Below, one piece after another: positions 10,431 through 22,412 of a DNA stretch of 64,000 nucleotides. The position numbers and the translations under genes were made by a program. Every line of letters starts with the position of its first letter. Position 1 is the first letter of the stretch. Source of the stretch: Serendipita indica DSM 11827 (taxonomy: Eukaryota; Basidiomycota; Agaricomycetes; Sebacinales; Serendipitaceae). The stretch covers positions 1,426,001-1,490,000 of the forward strand of contig CAJVGD010000002.1 of NCBI GenBank assembly GCA_910890315.1, read 5' to 3'. The notes beneath the pieces were generated by a model. That model was not told the origin of the DNA and made no database searches. It was given only the letters and a program-made list of their open reading frames with translations.

Positions 10431-13372
10431 ATGAATTTGGCTGGAAATATATCTTGGCTTCTGACCACACCCCACACTAAGATGGAGAGCGCGGCAGCGG
10501 AAGTCCAGTCAGAGCTGCGTGCTACCGATGATCCAGCAATCGAACACGAGTCGGCGTCTCCGGTCCTTGCGACTGCCCAAAGCGCTCCCAGTCCCGTGAG
10601 CCCTTCAACCTCAACCAAATCCCTCAAGCGCACAGCAGATATGATGGAAGACGAGGAGGAGCGTCAAGATAACAAGAGGAAACGCGTCGACGACGACAAT
10701 GGAGACCGTCCCGAGGCGTCCACGTCTCGAAACGCGGTGGCTACGGACGGAACAGACGCAAGCAAGCCAGTGGAGAACGACGGAACAGATGCAAACAGAC
10801 TTGTGGAAGATATGGGCCTCGAACTCAGCTGTGGATGCTGCGCTGCTCTGTGCTATAACCCTGTGATTGTTTTACCTTGTCAGCATTATTTCTGCGGGAG
10901 CTGCTGCACTCTTTGGACACAGGTCAGTGTTCTACTTTGTGAGGATGTCCATAGCGTCTGCCCGCCACACCTCCATTCCCCTGCCTGCGTTGGAGACTAG
11001 CCCGCTGACGTATTTCGAGCAGACTGGTGGGACTACTTGTCCATCTTGTCGCTCTAATATTAGCTCGATCGTTCCCTCGCGCGTTATCCAAGCTCTTATC
11101 GAAGTTTACCTGCGAAGTGTTCCCTCTCGTGCACGCGTACAAAGGGAAAAGGAACAGGCAGATGAAGTTTATACTGCTGGGCAGAGTATTAGGGTGCGGC
11201 GCCTTCTCCTGATGCGAGCCATTCTCACTTTCCTACAGGTTCCAAGCCCTCGTCCCCGGTCGCCGGAAATAGCCCCGATAACCGATAATGATGCCTATTT
11301 CAGACCATGTCCGCACTGTCCAAGCCCCAATGACTTTAACTGGAGCTGCCCCGAACCCATCGTTGACCCTTCTGCGGACTTGAACCGCGCTCGGCTGTTG
11401 ACAAGTGGTCTTCCTCCAGGCCATGCTCGATGTGGAAGCTGCGAGCACCTTCACGCGACTCGGGCGCCTACGACATCAAAGTGCGACTTTTGCTTGCAGA
11501 CATTCTGCGGTCTCGTAGTACCGACACGATGCCACGCAAAGAGGATACAAGAGCAGCGACCTTTGCGAATGGACAGTCTAATGGATATCCTTGGTGATCC
11601 AGACGTCTACGACGCATTCAACATCAACGCAATCGAGTTTGATTATCTTCTGGACTACCTGCGAGAACATGACGTGAACCCACATAATATCTATTCCGAG
11701 GTCAATTTACTTTCTGTTCATCTGACTGGATACTGATTATGAAGTAGATCGCTGAGCATATTCTCAATAGCCCTGAGGGATGGAAGCCACTTCTTGACAA
11801 GGGCATCTGGCCCGAACTTACGGAGCGTACAGCAGCAGCTCCCACCGCCAGCAACGAAGCCTCTTCTAGTGCTCCTGCCGTTGTCCAACCAACTCTAGAC
11901 GAGCAACCCCTATCATCTGCTCAGAGCCCAGAGACCATAGTTGAGATACCAGCGGCGGAGGTTCTTGTTTCTGTAGAGGTTCATTCCACCGACTCCGAGG
12001 TGCAAAACAGGTCCGAGGTTGTAGAGGCCATTCCTCCGCCAGTCGTTCCAGTAGCAGAGGTACCAGACCAACCGGACGCTATGAACGTGGATCCACCTGC
12101 AGCAGATACTTTGCAAGAAGGACGTCGACCAGCTACTCCTCTCGTTGTCCCAGACAGACTGCCATCGCCAGTCGAACCGCCGGAACCAGTTCTCGAGGCA
12201 CTACCAGTGGACGTCGAACATACGCCAGAACAACAGCCCACACAAACCGCAACGACGGAGCAACCCGAACAACCACCAGTGGAGCCACCACAACCAATCG
12301 AGCCGCCACAGCCTATCGAAACACCCTCATCCACCTCTCAATCGGTGGAAGTGCCGCCACCACCAACTGGGGAGTCGGGCAATTCTTCTGACTCGGATAG
12401 TGAGGACGGCGATAATGGAGAAGAGAACTCAAATCAGTCGTCTCCGCCCGAGGCGCGCATATCCCCTGCGCCAGGTGGTCTGCATTTGAATAAAATTTGC
12501 CGAAGCTGTGCGGCTGAAGTCTTTTTCTGGGGTGCGAGAGACTGGTGGATTCGCGAGAGGGCAAAAGCAGCCGCAAATGGAGAATTGCCAGAAAACATGC
12601 GCAATCGAAAAGACTGCGAGGCACTTGGAACGTGTGACAAAGAACATGACAATGGTACGCAATGTCTTCTTTGGATAGAATAGTTACTAACCTCCAACTT
12701 TGCAGCGCACGCACGCGAATGTGAGTACATGAGCTTTAATTGAATAAATAGCTGAGGACTGTTGTAGTTAATCATGTCCCGCATCCTCCAACGCCGCCCG
12801 CCGGTACAAGCACTGCGCCGAATACGAATGCCGCGGCGGAAACCTCGCAGCCGGATAGCTCAACTTCAGCGGATCCTAACGCATCCACGAGCAACGCACG
12901 TGCAGCCGAGTCGAGCCCTGAGCGTCCTTCGAACCCAAGTTCGCCACAGCAGAATCGGATGGAGATTGATCCTCCTGCGGCTCCTCTGTCATCACAGTCG
13001 GATGCCGTTAACCCGGCGCCTAATCCAGATTCTTCCAACGCTACGTCCGATGCGCCAGCTACTACGACAAATGCCGATACTCAAGCGCCAACCTTGGGTT
13101 TGGAAAACGTCTCCACAATGGACCACGATCACGACTCGTCCAACGCGTCGACACTCGAATCACCAAATGTCTCTCAAGCATCGACGTCGGGGGACCCGTC
13201 GGCGAACGGGACAGCAAACGGACCCATGGCCGACTCTAGTATTTCAATGAAGATTGATTCAGCCTCACTGTCGTCACGTGGTGACGTCCAGATGATAGTG
13301 CACACAGAAGACGAACCGCCATCCGCGGTCGATCTTGCAGGGTCTCCGTTGACCACTCAGACGCATTCATAG
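10431..13372 (+). CDS. CHFR-like RING E3 ubiquitin ligase with PBZ-type finger
   Basis: Exons: 10431..10922, 11023..11193, 11239..11700, 11748..12654, a 15-nt micro-exon 12706..12720, and 12768..13372. A second start at 10482 has better context. Order of parts: acidic/basic leader with KRKRV; RING-HC (SCGCCAALCYN, PCQHYFCGSC, TTCPSCRSN); a Cys-rich region (RPCPHCPSP, ARCGSCEHLH, CDFCLQTFCG) as in CHFR; about 230 Pro/Glu/Thr-rich residues; then ICRSCAAEVFFWGARDWW and DCEALGTCDKEHD joined to AHAREFNH. The last is a C2H2 finger resembling the poly(ADP-ribose)-binding PBZ of CHFR. A Ser/Asn/Asp-rich tail of about 200 residues ends the protein. No FHA domain is seen. Intron 11194..11238 is a multiple of three, so its use is uncertain. 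Confidence 0.75.
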
Positions 13373-13568
13373 CCCGTTCTTTTGTTTCAATAATGCTCTC
13401 TGATTGATGCCTCTCTCGATAGAAACAATGTGTAACATTCTATTTCTTGAACCATGGTGATTTCCAACACGCAGGATGTTATGGCGCCTAACCGCGAAAA
13501 ATTCCAAAGTTGCAGGAGTTCGAAAAATCTGTGCATTTTTAATTTGTAGCAGGTGGTGTGGACAGGGA

Positions 13569-14904
13569 TTAGAGACCTGCGTTCGCGGGTCCCTTTGAGC
13601 CTCCGCCTTCGAACACATCAATGAAAGCGGGGCCAATCTCAGCTATCATGTCGCTAGTGAGCGTCGCTCGTCCATGTTTCTCATAGGCACGACGTGAGAT
13701 TGTGCGTGTAAGGATTGCTGCTCCGACAGAGGACAACAATGGAAGACGGGTTGGGGAGAGCGGGACAGCGGGTTTGCTAGCGAGAATGACTAAGTCCGGA
13801 GTAAGATACGAGGGGAAATCTTACGTGTATACTCCTTCTTCGTAGCACTTGGACCAGGCGAGCATCGCGCCTATGAAACCGCAGAGTAGATCGCCTTGCC
13901 CGCCGCAGCGCTTCAAGCCGCCTTTGGTGACCACCTAGGAACAATGAAAAGGTGGCTCTATGTTGCTGCGAGACATACCTCTGCAGTCTCACGTTCGCCT
14001 CCCGAACCGTGGACGGTGACACTAAAGGAGATAATGTCTGTCTCGCCCTTTTGAAGGACAGTAACACCACCAAGCGCATCAGAGAGTGTGATGGATGCCT
14101 GAGTCTTCTTATTCGTCTTCGCGGGGACTTGCTATACCCGAGACGTGAGTCAAAAGTATGGGAGTAGCAGAAGGTAGGTACCAAGGACTCGCAAGTGTGC
14201 GCAAACTCGACGACATTCGGTGTGATAACGGCCTTTGTATACCCACGAATGATGTCTGGGTCCTCCTGGATTAACAGGAGCGCATCGGCGTCGAGGACGA
14301 CGTAGAGATTGTGTGCGCGCGCGAGCTGAATGGCAAGGCGTGCAAATCCTTGCATGTGTTGCTCTCTTCCTAGACCAGGGCCGATGACGAGGACGTGCAG
14401 ACGCTTGAAGAGTGCGTCGAGGAGATCAGTTAGCTCGGTGGTTGATCTACCGTGTACGGTCAGACTGTGGAGAAAGGGATAACTAGCTTAAGACGTACGT
14501 ATCGGAAGCGAGAATCGGATAGACCATGAGATCTGGTGTGTAACTCTTGATGGCCGGGGCAGCTTGTGGAGAGCAGATGACATGGGCAAGATCTGCTCCC
14601 TGTTGATGGCATTAGAACAAACATGGCTCTATAGTGTCAAATACACACCGCTCTCAAGGCCGCGATGCCTGCAAAGTAGGGTGCACCGGAGTAACTGACG
14701 TCGAGTTGAGAGCGAGGTAGTGAAGATGATAAGACAAAACTCACTCTCTACTGCCTCCAAAGATACCAACCCGACCTATATGCGGCATCAGACATCGCTC
14801 TTTCGACGTGTAGATGCGTGCAACCGACCTCCTTGACCCTTGTGAAGGCCAGCGCTGAGTGGTGGGATGATTTCTTTGACCTGGGCGAGAATCGATTTCG
14901 ACAT
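13569..14904 (-). CDS. NAXD: ATP-dependent (S)-NAD(P)H-hydrate dehydratase
   Basis: A repair enzyme that dehydrates damaged NADHX/NADPHX back to NAD(P)H. The protein begins [20 protein letters not shown] and, after a splice, reads [19 protein letters not shown], the YjeF-C/ribokinase-like opening. It continues with [49 protein letters not shown] and [18 protein letters not shown], where the GGQGDLL loop corresponds to the catalytic GxGD loop. It ends with a short PANAGL tail at 13569. At least six exons of ordinary size are needed. The start was chosen because exon 1 joins in phase to GRVGIFGG. It is divergent from the methyltransferase gene with 72 bp between starts. Confidence 0.92.
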
Positions 14905-14976
14905 TTGGATTGTAGACGGCGGCGACGAGGACGAGGTAAGCGGGGTCGAAGTGGTGGATGCACAACTTGTCGACCG

Positions 14977-15852
14977 ATGACGCCCACCGCCATTACGCCC
15001 AACGACGACGCCAGCACGCTCAGCGACGAGGGAATAGAAGAAACGTTTGCAGACGCGTTGGCGCTCCTCTTTTCGGTCCCACAAGTCGCAGTCACGGCGA
15101 GACCAGGACGAGTATGGACTCATGCGAATACGGGAATCCGAGTGTGCATTCCTTTGACGGCAAAAGACGAGAATTGGACGTTGCAGGCGGATGCAGTGTG
15201 GCTGGCGAGCATATTTCTCGCAGACCATCTGGATCTATTCGACGCGGACAGCTTCAAGTACGAGTCTGTCCTCGAGCTCGGAAGTGGCAGTGGCCTCTTG
15301 GGTACGCCTTCTCTCTCTATTGACATTCATTGACAAGAAACCCATCCAGGTCTGGCGATTGCCACTAGATTTCCTCAAGCACGAGTTGTGTTGAGCGATT
15401 ACCCTGATGAGGGCATCATCAACACCCTCAAGCAAAATATAAGGCTCAATAATCTGGAGGAGAGAGTATCGGCGCTTCCTCTTGACTGGAACGCCCCAGA
15501 GACACTCAGAAGCAGAAGGTTTCAGACCATCATCGCGGCGGATACACTATGGAACTCACAACTACACCTGCCCTTTTGTCGAACACTCCGAAAGTCTATG
15601 ACACCCGATGCAGATATCCACATCATTGCAGGGTTACACACTGGCCGGCTGACACTGCAGCGATTCATCGAGACAGCCAACCAACAAGGATTCGACGTTA
15701 TCAATACAATGGAGTACCACGTCTCCAACAGTAAAAAGCGAGGGTGGGCTCAAGAAAGACCAGAGGAGACACAGGAAGACGCAGCTCATTGGCTACTGTA
15801 CATCAATATGAAACGAAAAGTTGATTCTATCAACTATACATACTTCAAGTGA
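14977..15852 (+). CDS. EFM7/Nnt1-like protein methyltransferase
   Basis: Exons 14977..15301 and 15350..15852 give 275 aa. It is a class I SAM-dependent methyltransferase of the lysine-methyltransferase (METTL21/EFM) group: LELGSGSGLLGLAIATR is the SAM motif I, completed across the intron, followed by VVLSDYPDEGIINTL and TIIAADTLWNSQLH. In yeast Efm7 (Nnt1) methylates the N-terminus and Lys-2 of elongation factor 1A; the similarity in layout suggests that role, but EFM6 or a nicotinamide N-methyltransferase-like role cannot be excluded. There is no signal peptide, so it should be cytosolic. The stop lies 47 bp from the end of the first tandem membrane-protein gene, convergently arranged. Confidence 0.8.
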
Positions 15853-15898
15853 AGTCCATTGGTACGATGGTGGATGGCTGTCCAAGTAAAGTCCATAG

Positions 15899-17423
15899 CT
15901 ATTGGTACGGTGGTGGCTGCTGCATCGCGTTCTCCCCATTCTCCCCCATTTCTTCATCGAGAACCTGCCGTCCTCTCACGAGCGATACAAAGTTTGCCGC
16001 GAGTAGGTTGATATGCTCTTGTGACATTTCTGGAGGCGCTGCCGCTGCGATCAGAGCCTCTACTCTGGGTGCTGGTCCTGTGATTCCAGGCAACTGAGTA
16101 CCCTCCAATGACTGACTCTCGGCGGTTGAAATGTCGAGACTGATAGACCCCGTGGTGTCCTCGCTCGGTATCACGGGTATTCCAGATTCTTCTCGCCAAA
16201 CGGAAGGTGACTTCTGCAAAGTGGCATGTGTCGGTGACATGGATCTGGACTCGCAAAAAGCTCATCACAGTATCCGACTGCCATTGGTGCGCTAACCGGA
16301 ATCTTGGACGGTTCACAGTTCTGAAAGGAGGCGGGCTGCGGCTCTGGCAGCAGATACAAATCTCCCTTTTTGCTTTGTAGGGTTGCAAATCTCCTGGCGC
16401 GGTGGATGAAAAGAATGACAACAAGCACAAAGATTGTGACACCTCCGATTGCCCCCATTATAATAGCCGCGATATTCATCGTATCCCGGTCACGTAACCT
16501 TGCGTTACTGCTTGATGTTGAAGTTGGACTTGAAACGCTTGCATTTGCTGTGCTATCAGGATGACCACCGGATGTCGAGGAGCTGGAGTCGGAGCTCGAG
16601 GATACGGGTTTATTTGGGGTGCGTACAACTCTATTTATCTTGTGAGACGTCAATTTAGCGTTATAGAGGCACTTACGTAACGTAGAATTCGGAGTTGCTG
16701 CAGATTCCACCCTTGGCTGGATTAGCCTGGCCTGCTCCACAGTTCGTTGCAATGGATTCACCGATTGAGCCCTATACTTGTCAGTTGACGGTTTCAACCG
16801 AATATTTTGGTTACCAAAGCCCAGCCACAAAAGCTGAGAGCAGTTTCTCCCTGGTTCGCCAACATATACATGCACGTATTACGGCGGATTGCTTGCACTA
16901 CTCCAGCACCTATAGGCAAACTATCGTCTAATCTAATCAGTAAAGTCATACGGTCAAGGCTGATTAGTTACTTCGCGACTTTAGTTCGTCTGCAATACTT
17001 CTGCAGTCAGCCGGATCCGGAATATAATCCGCCTGCTCGGAAACTGAGTATCTATGAAATCAAAAAGTGTGGACGTACAGGACGATAACACTCTTGAGAA
17101 CAGGAGGTTGTGCATATAGGGGCACTTTGTCGCTCGTAAAGTCCTCTAGTACCGAGAGATGTATTCCTCTGAGACCCTTTGTCACAGGCAAACTCGTACA
17201 TTGTAAGCTCGCCCTTGGGCTCAATCTTCTCCAGCTGTGGCATACTCCCGTCCCTGCACAACCTCTGCTGCTCAATCTCTTTGACTGCGAATTCATTATC
17301 CTTCCAGAGCCGATGCGTGTGCGCGTCGAATGTGAGCGCGCTAACTCCAATCAATCCATGTCCAAACTTGTCGCGGGGCGAGAGGTCGTTGAGGAGCGCC
17401 GATAGGAGGTAGATTACGAGCAT
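15899..17423 (-). CDS. Tandem membrane-protein family, copy A
   Basis: Family not recognised; first of four tandem copies. Exon 1 (from 17423) gives a hydrophobic leader, then LYERQSAPICTTSCSQECY, where copies B-D have KR in place of ER; the Lys-Arg processing site seen in the others is thus altered here. The ectodomain contains the ADYIPDPADC segment and the NPAKGGICSNSEF block. A Ser-rich stalk and one TM helix (AIIMGAIGGVTIFVLVVILF) follow, then a basic stop-transfer RARR. The tail contains VEALIAAAAPPEMSQEHINL and LAANFVSLVRGRQ and ends QQPPPYQ. The frame of the TM half does not run into the tail frame: it changes near 16235-16270 without an obvious intron. Confidence 0.65.
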
Positions 17424-18028
17424 GATAAGTGTTGACCAAGATCGAAGAGAACTAAGCTGGCTTGGTGGGCTCTATAAACTTGCTCGTATGAACGAAACGG
17501 TACGCGCCATAGCAAGTGGCGGGCAGTCGTCCGACCAGTGGAGCAGCGTTGGTACCGCGTCTCATTCGGCAGGAAATGCCCGTTTGATGCGGAAAAACGG
17601 GCATAATAGAGCGGAATTAGATGGAGTTGTTCAGCTATGGGGTTTGCTATGATGAAGGAGTGAATCGCCGGCAAGGTAGAATTCCTGAATACTCATTCTG
17701 AATTAGAGGTGGCCACGGATATAGGCTTGGCTAAACAAGTCATCTCTAACCCGTGGGAAGCTTCGCGCTTTCCTTTTCGATTAGGCGCTGCACATACATA
17801 TTCATTATCTGCACAATATTGGTAACATACGAGCAGACGGAAAATAGGGACCTGAAATGATATGAAGCCAATTCTTTCGCTCATTCTGGAGTCCGCATAA
17901 CGTCACTGCGCGGACCCACTGCATATTTGACCCAGGACAAAAATGTGCCATCTGCATCCAAATAAGAAAGATAAAGTAGGTCCACTGTTACTCTGTATAT
18001 ATACACAGCATATCCCAAATAAAGACCG
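17424..18028. promoter_or_regulatory. Upstream region of copy A / downstream of copy B
   Basis: 605 bp without a supported gene. It should contain the copy A promoter. A short AT-rich stretch lies around 17800-18000. Nothing else recognised. Confidence 0.35.
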
Positions 18029-19748
18029 TCACTGTTGCTGGTATGGTGGTGGCTGTCGAGCCTCACTTCCATCCTCTTCGTCCTCCTGGGGTTCTTCACC
18101 CAATGGCTGTCGTCCCCTTACAAGCGACACGAAGTTTGCCGCCAGCAAGTCAATCTGCTGTCGCGACATCTCTAGAGGTGCCGCGGCTGCAATCAACGCT
18201 TCGACGGTGGGTGCTGGCGGTGGTAGAGTATCTTCCGGGGACTGATGATGGGGACCCGGTGGATCTCTTTCCGTCAACTGGAGGACGTCACTTCTTGGAC
18301 TTCTCTGTTCTCGTCGAGTGGACAGAGTCCTCTGTGAGGTAGCGTAGGACGTGGATGTAGACCCAAAGTCCCGCGACATCATAGCCTTTTCACCGTGAGC
18401 GCCGATTCCCATCTTTACTACGCTGCCATTTGGGATTCTGAATGGGTCGGGGTTCGCCCCATAGGAGGTTGGTCGGGAAAATGTGATGTCGGATGATGGC
18501 GGGTATGACTGTCCCCTTTGACTTCTTATTTCCCGTAGCGTTTCGCGCGACGTATGATGAAAAAGACAGCTAGCAGGAGTGCGATGGCTGCAATTGCAGC
18601 AATCGTTCCCCCGATGATTGCGGGTGTATCCGTCTTCTTCGTGTCGTTCGATTGCGCGCTGCCGCTCGTTGGTGAGCTCGAGCCTTCGTGAGCTGTGGTA
18701 CTAGCTCCTACCACTCCGCCGGGAAGGTCATTAAGAGTCTCGTATGAAACCGTGCTCTGAGATATCGTGCTCAACCCTGATACCGTGTTGCCGCTCGTAC
18801 CCCCGGTACTAAGTATTGAGCCACTCGATTGTGATGACGACGAAACGGAACTGGAGCTGGAGGAGGGAGGCTCTGACGAAGGGTTCAATTCCGTATAGCC
18901 AGCCGTAGAAAACGAGACGGTATAGCTAGGTCCTGGCATATTCGGTGTTCGTACAGCTCTATGAACATCTCAGATGTTATCATCATATAACAGGACAACG
19001 TACGTAACAAAAAAGTTGGAGTTGCTGCAGATTCCGCCCTTTGCTGGGTCTGATAGCCATCGTCCACAGGTCCACGCAATGGAATCGCCAATCGAAGCCT
19101 GTACTTATCAGACAGGAAGTTAGACTCAAGTATAGGCGTACCCATGCTGAATCACAAAAGTTAATGGTATTACGTGCTTGATTGGAAAACGTGTAGATAC
19201 ACGTTTCCACTGAACTACGTTGGTCCCTCCAACAGACACATCCCAATTACTATCTTTCCGGGGATCAGCGAGCAAGCTCTTATGCGAGGGCGAACGACTC
19301 ACTCCTAGACCTCAGGATAGAAGTAATATTTCCACAGTCCTTCGGATCGGGATTATAATCGGCCTAATCAAATATTGAGGACTGGTATCGTGATTATTTG
19401 CCAACATACGGGGTGATAGCAATTCTGTGAACAAGAAGTCGTGCAGAGAGCCGTACTTTGTCGTTTATATAGCTCTCCGACATCCATAGATGCGTTTCTC
19501 CATGAAGATTCCTCGCATTGAAGTTTATAAGTCGTGAGCTCGCCGTCGAGTTCAATCCTCTCCAGCTTCGGGGATGTCCCATCCCTACATAACCTCTGCT
19601 GAGCAATCTCGTGGATCATCCCACTATTTTCCTCCCATAACCGACTTGTACGTGTGTCGAGCGTAAGCGCACTCACTCCGACGAGTCTGCTCGTCAAGGA
19701 GCGGCTGGCGAATAAAAGAGCGAGTGCGGCAATGTAGAACATGAACAT
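18029..19748 (-). CDS. Tandem membrane-protein family, copy B
   Basis: Second family copy. The leader MFMFYIAALALLFASRSL is a good signal peptide; a pro-region with LWEENSGMIHEIAQQRLC follows, then ELYKRQSTALCTTSCSQNCY with a Lys-Arg site of Kex2 type. After an intron the ectodomain continues with ADYNPDPKDC, WDVSVGGTNVVQW, SIAWTCGRWLSDPAKGGICS and PGPSYTVSFSTAGY. A Ser/Thr stalk (about 90 residues, long Ser runs) leads to the TM helix AIIGGTIAAIAAIALLLAVF and RRAKRYGK. The frame then closes at 18526. The conserved tail (PTVEALIAAAAPLEMSRQQI, LAANFVSLVRGRQ, ending ARQPPPYQQQ) is open in another frame from about 18530 down to 18029. The shift lies just inside the membrane, so the tail may not be made unless it is a consensus error. 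Confidence 0.65.
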
Positions 19749-20193
19749 GGAGACGTTTTTGATACAAAGGAGCGGATGGGGAGGAGGACAAGTCCGCTCT
19801 ACAGCGCCTACGGCGTTGCTGGGATAACCCGTGTGAACGGCGCATATCGTTACACAAGCTTGGGACTAGCTGTGCTTGGCAGCGCAGTGGTTCTCCGTCC
19901 GAAACGGAGAAGATTTATGTACTTTTCAAGGAATACAGAGCCGCGGTGCCTAGGACAAGCCACACATTACGTCTGAAGAGTAGGGTGGGGTCCAAGACTT
20001 GCTAGCCACTCTATCAGATCGTAATAGAGCCAGGGCTCATACTTAAACATTTAAATGGAAACGAAGTTGACCCATCCTGATAAAAAGTACAATATCCCCT
20101 CACAAGCGACGGCATTCAATGGCCATCAAACATCACAAAAAAGGAGTAAGCGATTAGTCCACTAATATACAATAGAATCCCAGGTAAAGATTG
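19749..20193. promoter_or_regulatory. Upstream region of copy B
   Basis: 445 bp, no gene recognised. Expected to hold the copy B promoter and the 3' end of copy C. Confidence 0.35.
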
Positions 20194-21867
20194 TCATTGT
20201 TGTTGGTACGGTGGCGGTTGTCGAATCTCACTCGCCACTTCGTCCTCGGGCTCCTCGTCCAGCACCTGGCGTCCTCTCACGAGCGACACAAAGTTTGCCG
20301 CGAACAGATCTATCTGCTCTCGTGACATTCCAGGAAGTGCAGCAGCAGCAATCAGTGCCTCGACCGTCGGCGCAGGCACTTCAACCCCCGGTAATGCGGT
20401 CTCTAAAGGGCGCCGCTCAGCAATCGATGTGTGTTCGACAGAGAGTTGGCAGCATTATTCTGCGATGGTGGTGCTCCCCTCTGTCCTTGCCAACTGACTG
20501 GTTTCTGTTGTGAAGGTGTGGATCCAAACTCGCACGGCATCAGGGCAGAACCTCGACTTGCAGAGTCGATTTCGACCATTGGTGCATCACTGGTCGGAAT
20601 TGTGGCGTCGGAATTCGTAAACGTTGGCCGAGAATGTGATACCGGGTATGAGTCTACTTGAAGGCTTTGAAGCTCCTCGTAGCTCCTGACTCGGCGGAAG
20701 ATGAAGAATACACCGAGCAGAAATGCTACACCCGCAACGCCTCCAATCGTCCCTCCAACGATGGCCGCTATATCTATATTCCTCGGGCGATGTGATTGGG
20801 AACTCCCGGTGGACGCAGAGATTGAACCTGAAGGTACCAAACTATTTGTCTCCACTAAACCGTCAGAGAAGCCACCAGGTGTCTCGTACGATACAGCAGT
20901 CGATCTCGAAATTCCGGTGTCAGTGGTGGTCCTGGTATTAGTAGTAGAACCACTTGGTTGTGAGGAGGACAAAGGCGAAGATGAAGGTGAAGACGAAGAG
21001 GGAGGTGATGTGGATGCTAATGACGAAGGAGGGGCACCAGAGCTTGGGAGCATCGGCATATTTTCGGTGCGTATAGCCCTAGTATCCGGTCAGATAGAAA
21101 GTTGGAGTAATGGAACACGTACTTGATGTAAAAGTTGGAATTGGTGCATATTCCACCCTTGGCTGGATTTGCACCCCATGAAACGCAGGTGGTCGCAAGA
21201 GAATTACCGATCACGCTCTATATTTGCTTTAAAAAAGACTTTGATCAGATGGTATACATACCCAATCTGCGTCGCAGTAGCTCATTGCACTGCGTCCTTG
21301 GTTTGTAAACGTAAAGATGCATGTATTGAATTCCACTACGTTTGTTCCCCCAATGGGAACATTCCAGCTGCTTTCTATAAAGCGATCAGTAAAGCCGTCT
21401 AGTGAGGACGCGGACGGATGACCGACGCCTGGTTCTCAGATTCTCTGCAATTCTTGCACAGTCTCCTGGCTCGGGGTTATAATCAGCCTATTTGAGCGTG
21501 CTGTGAGCACTAGTCCTGGAAAGATTTCTGGACCTACTGGAAAATAGCAATGCGAGTTACAGGCTGTTCCGCACATAGCGGCTGCCTGTCGCTTGTCCAG
21601 TCCTCTACTGTCTATGGAGGTATTCGTCCAGGACGCATCATCGCATCGGAGCTCATACGTCTTGAGACCACCGTCGAGTTGGACATTCATCAGCTTTGGC
21701 CTACTCCCATCAATGCACAAGCTCTGATGCATAATGTCATTGATTACCCCCTTGCTTTCTTCCGACAGCCGACTTGTGCGCGCATCAAGTGCGAGGGCGC
21801 GCGCACTAAAAGTAAAGGAATGAATAGCGAAGAGAACAACGAGCGTCGTTATGTAGCCCGCAAGCAT
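20194..21867 (-). CDS. Tandem membrane-protein family, copy C
   Basis: Third family copy. Leader MLAGYITTLVVLFAIHSF; pro-region with LSEESKGVINDIMHQSLC; then RGLDKRQAAAMCGTACNSHC with the Lys-Arg site. The ectodomain block reads SWGANPAKGGICTNSNFY. The stalk is Ser/Pro/Thr-rich, and the TM segment is IAAIVGGTIGGVAGVAFLLG followed by FRRVRSYEEL. The membrane-proximal tail includes DSYPVSHSRPTF. The frame ends at 20403, whereas the conserved terminal part (VEHTSIAERRPLETALPG, PTVEALIAAAALPGMSREQI, ending EIRQPPPYQQQ) is open one base away in phase. It is the most divergent copy in the ectodomain. Confidence 0.65.
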
Positions 21868-22412
21868 ATAGATGCAGTCTAAGTTTCAAGGTCGGATAGG
21901 GAAGGGGTCAAGTTGACTCTCCGGTACCTACGACTCGTCAAACAGCCAGTGGTGAACTCGTGGGAACCCCGCTCGCGGACTCGGCCTAAGCGCTGTTATA
22001 TTGGCATCGTCGTAAGTGAACTGAAAAGACACAAATGGAAATATTATGCACCATTTCTCGCGTGGATCGCGCCTATTCCTGACCGAGGGGCAGCGTGGGC
22101 CCCAATTGACCACTGGAGGAACTATAATTTGTATTGCGGGACCCAGACGCCGACCATTGACACGAGAGATACCCGAACTCGATTCCAACGCCTGATAAAC
22201 GCATTGTATATCTCGTTAAACAAGTCACCTCCAGACGATCAAAGACTTTATTACCACGCTAGGACATTCCTCTCCCACCCCAGTCTGTAGTAATCTATCT
22301 GGGCCTTTGACTCGGCCGCTGAATAGGTGTACAAAGTTCGTAGAAGAAGTAACAGGCTGTAAATTGCTACTATAGAGACTAATCGATAGATATAAGATGC
22401 AAGTAAGGACTG
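21868..22412. promoter_or_regulatory. Upstream region of copy C
   Basis: 545 bp. A 125-residue plus-strand open frame crosses it, with unusual composition and no family resemblance; I treat it as chance. It should contain the copy C promoter. Confidence 0.35.

Noticed and set aside
21913-22290. 125-codon plus-strand open frame between tandem copies C and D
   Set aside because: No family resemblance, odd composition, lies where the copy C promoter should be, and no comparable frame exists in the other intergenic spacers.
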